Part shown: in pieces, positions 7,572 through 13,359 of the stretch
How positions within the stretch are numbered: position 1 is the stretch's first letter
How the letters are laid out: every line of letters starts with the position of its first letter
Translations under genes and position numbers: made by a program
Notes under the pieces: generated by a model
Databases searched by the model: none
What the model was told of the DNA's origin: nothing
What the model saw: the letters and a program-made list of their open reading frames with translations, nothing else
Assembly (NCBI GenBank): GCA_004151065.3
Contig: NWUY0300057256.1
Span: 11,687 to 25,045 of the forward strand
Length of the DNA: 13,359 nt
Reading direction: 5' to 3'
DNA from: Larix sibirica
Taxonomy: Eukaryota > Streptophyta > Pinopsida > Pinales > Pinaceae

Positions 7572-8097
7572 CTAAAAATCCTGAATGGAACCCCTCGAAA
7601 TCACTTGGTTGTACAGAACTTCATCAAAGTGAATGAGGCCCTTCAGTTCTACAATTGCTCTTTTGGATAGGATGTCAGCTTCATAATTGAAATGTGTGAA
7701 AATGTGCATGCGGATGATGGAGTTAAACTTTGCATGAATCTCTCATATCCTGAGTTTTGAATGCTCTAAATTGGCCACCTGTACATTGCATTTCATTTCA
7801 TCCCATTCAATGATAACTCTTGAATCCCCAACTACCCAAAGAGCTAAGAACCCTTGATAGTGAGCAAAAAATAGAACTCCCCAAAATGCCAGTAACTCAT
7901 CTTTAGTGTTGGATCCTGATCCACATCCCATCCACAATTAGAAGTTGTGGTTGTCCTTAACACAAATAAGCATTCCATCCCCATAACGCCCATGTTGCGA
8001 GGCCCCATCAAAATACCCAATCAGATCAAAACCATGAAAAGTGGGTGCAGAGATTAACCTTGGTGCTTTAACCCCCTCATTCCTGTAATATTATATA
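7572..8097 (-). pseudogene. LINE RNase H domain with intact catalytic residues but two stops
   Basis: This is the C-terminal RNase H of the - strand LINE. The frame is continuous from about 8097 to the natural-looking stop TAG at 7572-7574, apart from two nonsense codons: TAA at 7938-7940 and TGA at 7740-7742. In order it reads GYFDGASQHGR (Asp at 8007-8009), LWMGCGSGSNTK, DELLAF, VVGDSRVIIEW, then YEADILSK and a short tail ending SIQDF. All four acidic catalytic positions (D, E, D, D) are present, unlike the + strand copy, where three are changed. With only two point nonsense mutations and no frameshift in this domain, it is the best-preserved part of the element. Confidence 0.85.
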
Positions 8098-8679
8098 AAC
8101 ATATCACAAATAATGAAACTTACTCTACCTGTATTGAAAGGAACATATTCAAAAGGAATCAAATTATGGTGTCTCCATACATGTACTTGATAAAAAACAG
8201 AGGGAGAAATAAGCTTTTAGAACCCGAAGTGAACTAGAAATGAAGACAATAATCAAATGATCTCTACTCCCAACTTCTGTAAAGGTTGAGTCTCCCCGTG
8301 ACTTTTGTCCAGACTTGTTGACTATAAGAACAATGTACTAATAGGTTATTTACAGTCTCATAGTCCTTTTTACATAGAGGTCAACATATAAGATTATGTT
8401 CTCCAAAGCAAGCTAGCAAAAACATATTAATTTTAAAGGTGCATTCAATTTCCAAAGCAGATGGTACCACCATTTATAACTAGGTTCTAAATGATCAAAT
8501 GCTACAGCTTCATATGCTTGCTTCGCATCCACCTAACCATTTTCTACATTCCAAGACCATGCTATTTCATCATCTGAATAGTTCATCCTGATACCACTAT
8601 GGTTAAGGTATTTTATATATCCATCCCATTCATCTTCACAATCATTCACTAGCCCCAAATCATCTGCAACCTGCACGTA
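8098..8679 (-). pseudogene. LINE zf-RVT region and linker to RNase H, decayed
   Basis: This ORF2 section lies between reverse transcriptase and RNase H. Near 8420-8560 one frame reads WNVENG, a stop, VDAKQAYEAVAF, then KWWYHLLWKLNAPLKL, equivalent to the WKWNFPLKLKCF block of the + strand LINE. After a frame change near 8400 a degraded zinc-binding pattern follows (C, stop, PLCKKDYETVNNLLVHC), with the Cys pair and the final His-x-Cys partly kept. The section from about 8100 to 8250 is too shifted for me to follow. Several stops in each frame show it is dead. Confidence 0.7.
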
Positions 8680-8992
8680 TCAACTGCCTACTAGACCTTG
8701 ATCCAACCTCCTAGCATGGTTTAAAAATAACCCATTGGAATGTAACTCCTGAACAATAGTAGTAGAAAACTTGTAAACCCCATCACCACCAATAAAGGGA
8801 TCAACCCCCAACCTCACTTGAAACTCGTTCCCAACCTTCCATGCAAGCCATATGCACAAATTTGTAAAAGCCTCTATCAACATGCTCCACATAAGGAGGC
8901 AAAATGCCCCATTTTATTGTCTTTCTTTATCCATTCACTAAGAGACTGGTTTTTTAGATTTTACCCACTAATATCTCACTCCATAGTCCTTT
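8680..8992 (-). pseudogene. LINE reverse transcriptase C-terminal connection, decayed
   Basis: In the frame open at 8680-8892 it reads FTNLCIWLAWKVGNEFQV, then RLGVDPFIGGDGVYKFS and a hydrophilic tail. This matches the GIDPFIGGEESYIL stretch of the + strand LINE at about 5860-5905. A stop at 8678 and shifted frames between 8893 and 8992 separate it from the RT body. Confidence 0.75.
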
Positions 8993-10500
8993 TCATGCCA
9001 ATCCCCTCCAAAGACTCTTCATCGCCAATGCTTTACCAAACCAAAAAATATTTTTTATTCCGCAGCCTCCAAATTCCTTTTGTATTGAGATCTTTTCCCA
9101 TCCTGCTAGATGAACACCTTCCCTAGTTTGGCTACCCGACCATAAGAAGCTGATAAATTTTTGCATGATATTCTTAATAATGGAAGAAGGGACCTTCACA
9201 AGAGAGAGCCAATACACAGGGGTATTTTCTAAAACCAACTTCAACAAGATCAACCTACCCCCAAAGGATAGCCATCTAAAGCAACGATTATCAATTATCT
9301 TCTCAATCTTATTCATAAGCCACAACCAATCCTCAATCATGCAATTATTTGGCTTCAAAAAATAACCTAGAATTTAAACCCATAATCAATGGAATGCAGT
9401 GAATAAGGAAGAAGACTCTGAACTTGTTCCAGAACAACCTCATTTGTCTCATACTGATGAAAACTGTATTTTTGAGGGCTAATCTCCATGCCTGAAGCTG
9501 CAAAAAACAATTCAATAATTGCCAAGTAAGATCTCCACTCTTCCACTTGCTCAATGCCAAAGAGTAGCACATCATCTAAAAACAGTATATGTGTGATATC
9601 ATGTTGAGCAATGATCTTAATACCTATGATCTTACCTTCCCTTTTTTCCTATAAAATAAGCCTACCCAGACCTTCTATAACCACCAGGAAGAAAAAGGGG
9701 GACAAGGGGCAGCCTTTTTTGAGGCCCCTTGAGCTCTTAAAAAAACCCAACGGAGAACTGTTGATGAGTACAATGAAATTTGCCGATGAGACAACCCATG
9801 ATCCATTATTTCATTTCAAAGCTTAACCCAACCTGGTGAAGAAGTAGTCTAAAAAAAGTCCAATCAACTTTATCATAGGCTTTAACGAGGTCCATTTTCA
9901 GGATCATGGATCCAATATTTTTTACCTTGATCAAATGGAGAGACTCCTTTGTGACTCTGGTGGCATCAAAGATCTGTATGTGATTCAAGAACCCAAATTT
10001 CTCTTTCAATATACAATTTGTCAACCGGGGTTTGATTCTGTTTGAAATCACTTTAGCAATAATCTTGTAAATTAAGTTGCACAATGATATAGGGCGGTAA
10101 TTATTAAAAGATTCTAGCTTGGTATATTTTGGTATAAATGCTAAAAAATGTAGTTTTTACAGCCCCAGAAACAGCTCCAGTTGTTCTCGAATCTTCAACC
10201 ATTATCAAAATATCAAGTCCCAAAATATCAAAAAATTGTCAAAAGAACTCTACCGTCCATCTGTTGGGGCATGGACTCTTGTCCTTGTCCATTTTCTTCA
10301 AAATATCCTCAATTCAATTAAGGTAATAGGTATCCCAATCTCTTGGTTATCAACATCAAAAAAGATCTTAGGCAAGCACTGCAAAATTTTTAATTGAGAA
10401 TGAATTTTATTTACCTCGAGCTTCTGAAATAAGGCTCCAAAATTATTAATCACGACCTCCTCCAACCCCCACTGAGAGGATATTTTGGCACCATCCTGAT
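8993..10500 (-). pseudogene. LINE reverse transcriptase domain, palm motifs preserved but frame broken
   Basis: RT copies element RNA into DNA at the nicked target. In transcription order the remnant shows a decayed N-terminal region (KSPCP..WTVEFF type, near 10240-10290), then NNYRPISLCNLIYK near 10070-10110, GFLNHIQIFDA, motif A KMDLVKAYDKVDW (first Asp codon 9890-9892), motif B GLKKGCPLSPF near 9700-9720, and motif C FLDD at 9571-9582 (FADD in many relatives). LSFGGRLILLKLVLE, YWLSLVKVP and GIKNIFWFGKALAMKSLW follow. Breaks include a stop at 9806-9808, a frame change soon after, a stop near 9650, and a stop plus one-base shift at 9367. The catalytic Asp pair and motif A Asp are intact, so decay is by frame damage rather than loss of the active site. 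Confidence 0.88.
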
Positions 10501-10980
10501 CCACCAATTCCCAATATGCATTGATGTTCTTTCTGTGGTCAACATATTTATGGAAGAACTTTGTGTTGATATCCCCTTAATAAATCCAAGTAGAATGAAT
10601 CTTAATCCACGAAAATTCTTCCTCTAGTTTCAAGATTTAGGCCTATTTCTCCTCCAGCAAAATGAATCGGTATTTGTATTTCTCCAACAGTATTCCCAAA
10701 TCAACGTCGAAAAAAGCAACATGAATGCCTTCCTCGATCAATGTAAGTTCCTGTAATTGACCTTGTTTTTTATTCTTTGCCCACTTGGAAACCGATGATT
10801 TGATCTTCCACAAAAGGATAGGCAATTGATCCATCATAGTTCCCATCAAACCTTGCCTCAATTCAATCCATTTCTTTATGATCAGATGGGAGAAATCCTC
10901 AACGTTCAACTAAATGTGGTTATATTTGAATGGGTATTTGACTTGAAACAAATCAAGTTCCAGTCTCAAGCAGATAGGCA
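10501..10980 (-). pseudogene. LINE ORF2 linker between endonuclease and reverse transcriptase
   Basis: Continuous with the endonuclease frame, this region reads VEDFSHLIIKKWIE, a charged helical stretch with KWAKNKKQGQLQELTLIEEG, then FILLEEK, two stops, EEEFSWIKIHSTWIY, a stop, and GDINTKFFHKYVDHRKNINA. The last phrase is the conserved GDxNTKFFH block found just before the RT domain of plant LINEs. Only isolated nonsense codons interrupt what is otherwise one reading frame. Confidence 0.8.
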
Positions 10981-11640
10981 TATGGTTCGAATGTTGACAT
11001 TATCAACCCAAGACTCAAATCTATCAATCCCCTTCAATAAATCCTCCGCTATGAGGAACCTGTCCTGATGTTTGGCCACACTAGCTCCTCCCAAACGACC
11101 ATTCTACCAAGTAGGAACCATTGGGAAGGGTTCCACGTCAATGAGCTTAGCACCTTGAATAATATGTTTGAACCAGTTAGCCACTGGATCCATTCTAGAA
11201 CGTGGATCCCAAACTTCTCTTGTTGAGGTAGTAAAATTGAGATCACCAATGAGAATCAAAGAGGAATCATAAAGAATTCCACTTCTTTCCACCTCCATCT
11301 AGAACCCCATCCGCTCATCATACAGCCCGTAGTAGTTAATTAGCTTCAAAGGATGATCCACTTCTTTGGAATGTCCTTCAAGAAAGATTCATGCACATGA
11401 CATATAAGGACCAAGGCTTAACTCTATTGGGGTTCCAAGCAGAGGGTAAGCCTCCCGAGAGCCCATTAGCGTCCATCGCACAACAGTCCCATCCAAGGAG
11501 AAGTCTAAGAAAAACCTCCCTGGTCGTAACACCAAGGACCATCATTTCTTGAATGAAAACAATATAAGGAGAAATTGATTCTAACAATCTTTTCATGGCT
11601 AAGTATTTCAGAGCTTCCCCTACTCCTCGAATATTGAATC
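10981..11640 (-). pseudogene. LINE apurinic-like endonuclease (EEP family), decayed
   Basis: This domain nicks target DNA to start target-primed reverse transcription. It reads FNIRGVG (the Asn motif) near 11615-11638, ESISPYIVFIQEMM with the QE glutamate, GWDCCAMDANGLSGG, then, after damage near 11378, LILIGDLNFTTSTREVW with the GDLNF motif at 11234-11248, and VDNV followed after a small shift by HSNHMPICLRLE at about 10964-10993. The last motif is normally SDH; here the middle codon at 10985-10987 reads Asn, a probable catalytic loss. A stop with a frame change near 11104 and the 85 bp duplication at its N-terminus also break it. One copy of the duplication lies inside this feature and the other just upstream. 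Confidence 0.85.
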
Positions 11641-11720
11641 AAAACGATATCAGGAGAAACTAATTCTAACAATATTTTCACGGTTAAGTATTTCAGAGTG
11701 CCCCCTACTCGTCAAATATT
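11551..11720 (-). repeat. 85 bp tandem duplication at the endonuclease N-terminus
   Basis: 11551-11635 and 11636-11720 are adjacent copies with an exact period of 85. TTGAAT recurs at 11549, 11634 and 11719, and the flanking ends share TTGAATGA, a microhomology that could have seeded the event. Each copy spans the FNIRGVG to IVxIQ part of the endonuclease. The copies differ at over ten positions, so the duplication is old. As 85 is not a multiple of three, it disrupts the frame. Confidence 0.95.
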
Positions 11721-12455
11721 GAATGACAACAGGATCATTGAGTAACCAATAGCAAGTCTAACTCTGCTCTAAGATTATGAAACTCATCAGACAATGCATC
11801 CAAAGACGGTGAATCAAAAGTACAACCTGGAAATGGAGAAGGGGGACAATCTTCACATTACGAGAGACCTCAAATCCACCTGAACAAAACCAGACTTAGC
11901 CCTTTCCCACCTGGATTTTTTCTCACTGTAACATTAGGGTTAGGTGTTGTTGAGCATGACAAAGCCTCTATAGTTCCGAAGCTGGAGAAAACAAGGAGCG
12001 ACTGCTTTTTGAGAGCATATTTGTTAGTAGTTATAGGGGAAAGAACGTTATTCCCCTTCCCCACCAATGACATCAGAAGAATAATTCAAAGAGGCAATGA
12101 CAAAGCTACAACTGCCCCTAAAGACAACTAGGATCCCAATGACAACTCAAGGAAATCCAAATTAGGAACCCGAGAGGATAGGCCTAATTCCACATCCCCC
12201 AAACAACCATGAGATGGAATAGCCACACGGGTCAAGGCCCCTTCCCTCCCACCTAAGGGGAAGTCACCATTGAACGAGGGAGGACCATACCTCAAGATAT
12301 CAGAACTTAGAGCATCCTTTCCCTTCTGAAGCTCAACCCCAACCGAACCAAACAGGAGTGTTTCGTTAGGTGGAGCAGAAATACACCCCTCCCCACAAAC
12401 TAAGGATCCATAGAAATGTCGAGATTCAACTTCGTTAAGAAGACGAACTTCAAAA
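11721..12455 (-). pseudogene. LINE ORF1 C-terminal low-complexity region and ORF1/ORF2 spacer
   Basis: Downstream of the zinc knuckle, ORF1 tails off into a polar, Ser/Gly/Pro-rich region (frame open at 12128-12520, with CISAPPNETLLFG and SFNGDFPLGGREGAL). A further frame at 11870-12073 and a short helical piece (SLDALSDEFHNLRAELDLL) near 11760-11810 follow before the endonuclease begins. Such linkers are poorly conserved in this family, so the domain has no assigned role. Frame changes near 12490 and 12100 show decay. Confidence 0.65.
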
Positions 12456-13297
12456 TCATAAAGAGAATAAAAAAATAATAATAATAAGTCTTGGGTTACA
12501 GTATAAGGTAGGGACTTCAACTAGAGAATTATAGTAGAACTCCCCTCTCAACTTATCGATCGATTCCACCCAGATCGAAACACCAACCCAGATAGACACC
12601 AGAGAAGAAGGGGAATCTAGAGGGATAGTTCCAGAATTCGAGTCACCATTAGAAAAATGACCAGGGAAAGATCTTTTTAAATGACCCATCTCCCGACAAC
12701 CATGACACCTAAAAGGAGTCCCCCAATAGTCAAGGCGTTGATTAAAGACCCTATCACCCCAATTAATCTCAAGCTTTGCCGGTAAACCGAGAGCCAAATC
12801 AAGTTTAGTAAGGACCCACTTCATCCTTTTGTCCTCCCTGTATAATGATTTCTCATCCAAATAGATGAATCTTCCCACTCGGTTGACTACAACCACAAAT
12901 ATCTCTTAGTAGAAAGTTCAAGCGGAAACCCTCTCAACAAAATCCAAAAGTGCTTCTTACTAAACTGCTTAGCTAGATGGTTGAAATCTGAGTGCCATCT
13001 TTTCAGGCAGAGAGACCCCTTCCTAATAACCCATAGCTGAGCCAAAATCTTTAAAATAGTATCCTCAATAAGATATTGAAAGAAAATCCAATGGTTCAGT
13101 AGGATGTGTACCCCTAGGTTGTAACCCAAAAGAGGTTTCCAGTTATTAGCAATCCAAGGAAACAACTCTAGGCGGTTCCAACTGGTATAAAACAATTTAC
13201 CTACCAGTGCACGAGTCAATAAAATCTCCACTCTACCGAGATTAGCATCCTTCCCCAAGTTCTGTTGATGTATTTGTAACTTCGGAATGTATTTCAT
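12456..13297 (-). pseudogene. LINE ORF1: DUF4283 domain and CCHC zinc knuckle, decayed
   Basis: ORF1 of plant L1-like elements encodes an RNA-binding protein that coats element RNA. The first part (ATG at 13295-13297, open to 12887) is a DUF4283 domain: RALVGKL near residue 29, IANNWKPLLGYN, then WVIRKGSLCLKRWH and FWILLRGFPLELST. A stop and frame change at about 12890-12896 leads into the second part, with VGRFIYLDEKS, MKWVLTKLDLALGLPAKLEI, and the knuckle FRCHGCREMGHLKRSF. The fourth zinc ligand, normally Cys, is Phe here (12666-12668), one base away from a Cys codon. The tail repeats SIWVGVSIWVES before turning low-complexity. Only one frameshift separates the two conserved halves. Confidence 0.85.
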
Positions 13298-13359
13298 CCA
13301 TGTATTTCATTTATATATTATTGTACTCCTATAGAGATGTGTCATTCCTCTATACAGAA
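13298..13359. other. Probable 5' UTR or flank of the - strand LINE
   Basis: Short AT-rich end of the window with a near-duplicate ATTTCATCCATGTATTTCAT at the ORF1 start. No promoter or target-site duplication can be identified, so the 5' end of the element is not fixed. Confidence 0.4.

Larger units (their letters stand above)
7372..13297 (-). mobile_element. Near full-length L1-like LINE with DUF4283 ORF1, EN, RT and RNase H (decayed)
   Basis: Read from right to left, the element holds ORF1 (DUF4283 and a CCHC knuckle), an apurinic-type endonuclease, reverse transcriptase, the zf-RVT region, RNase H, and a short 3' UTR ending in an A-tail (T-run on +). This is the classic domain order of plant L1-like elements that carry RNase H. 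About 5.9 kb is present, close to full length. The 5' end lies at or beyond 13297 and is not clearly marked. Frameshifts, stops and one 85 bp tandem duplication break the ORFs, though most catalytic motifs are still readable. Confidence 0.88.

Noticed and set aside
8818-9126. 102-codon open frame on the + strand
   Set aside because: Antisense shadow of the LINE reverse transcriptase on the - strand.
10119-10397. Two overlapping + strand open frames of 62 and 92 codons
   Set aside because: Antisense to the N-terminal part of the LINE reverse transcriptase, whose motifs are clear on the - strand.
12466-12488. Short (ATA)n microsatellite
   Set aside because: Only about four or five units within the low-complexity tail of ORF1; not a LINE tail or separate element.

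Overview
This window looks like intergenic or heterochromatic nuclear DNA from a seed plant with a large, repeat-rich genome. It is AT-rich and has no intact gene. Almost everything recognisable is a decayed retrotransposon of a plant-specific type: L1-like LINEs with a DUF4283/zinc-knuckle ORF1 and a C-terminal RNase H, and a Ty3/gypsy element with a DEGA-type protease. I lean towards a gymnosperm from the style of these elements, but that is an impression and not proven by the sequence.

Left third (1-5290): a decayed + strand Ty3/gypsy protease region (about 371-985) is followed by a repeat-rich, mostly non-coding stretch. A ~185 bp segment occurs twice in direct orientation (1638-1824 and 3905-4086). 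Its shared reading frame resembles a pentatricopeptide-repeat (PPR) protein, so these may be two captured or left-over host gene fragments. Between them lie a ~93 bp tandem repeat array (1836-2160), an unassigned GC-richer stretch, a perfect 21-nt palindrome (3118-3138), a polypurine tract (3141-3150) and what is probably the start of a 3' LTR (TG at 3151). From 4170 to 5290 only AT-rich sequence and two small tandem duplications are visible.

Middle (about 5297-7391, + strand): a 5'-truncated LINE holding the C-terminal part of reverse transcriptase, the zf-RVT zinc-binding region and an RNase H domain. It carries a 68 bp internal tandem duplication and several stops, and three of four RNase H catalytic residues are changed.

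Right half (about 13297 down to 7372, - strand): a nearly full-length LINE of a related family, tail to tail with the first. In transcription order it holds ORF1 (DUF4283, CCHC knuckle, low-complexity tail), endonuclease, reverse transcriptase, zf-RVT and RNase H. It is broken by frameshifts, stops and an 85 bp tandem duplication, but many catalytic motifs survive: endonuclease QE and GDLNF, RT motif A aspartate and FLDD, and all four RNase H acidic residues. The two LINEs meet at a T9-GTT-A8 run (7372-7391) that could be the 3' end of either.

No tRNA, rRNA, CRISPR array or intact host gene was seen. The genes do not work together as a system. The interest lies in the history: nested insertions, small tandem duplications, a possible gene-fragment duplication beside an LTR, and a ~2 kb inverted LINE pair that could form double-stranded RNA if read through.
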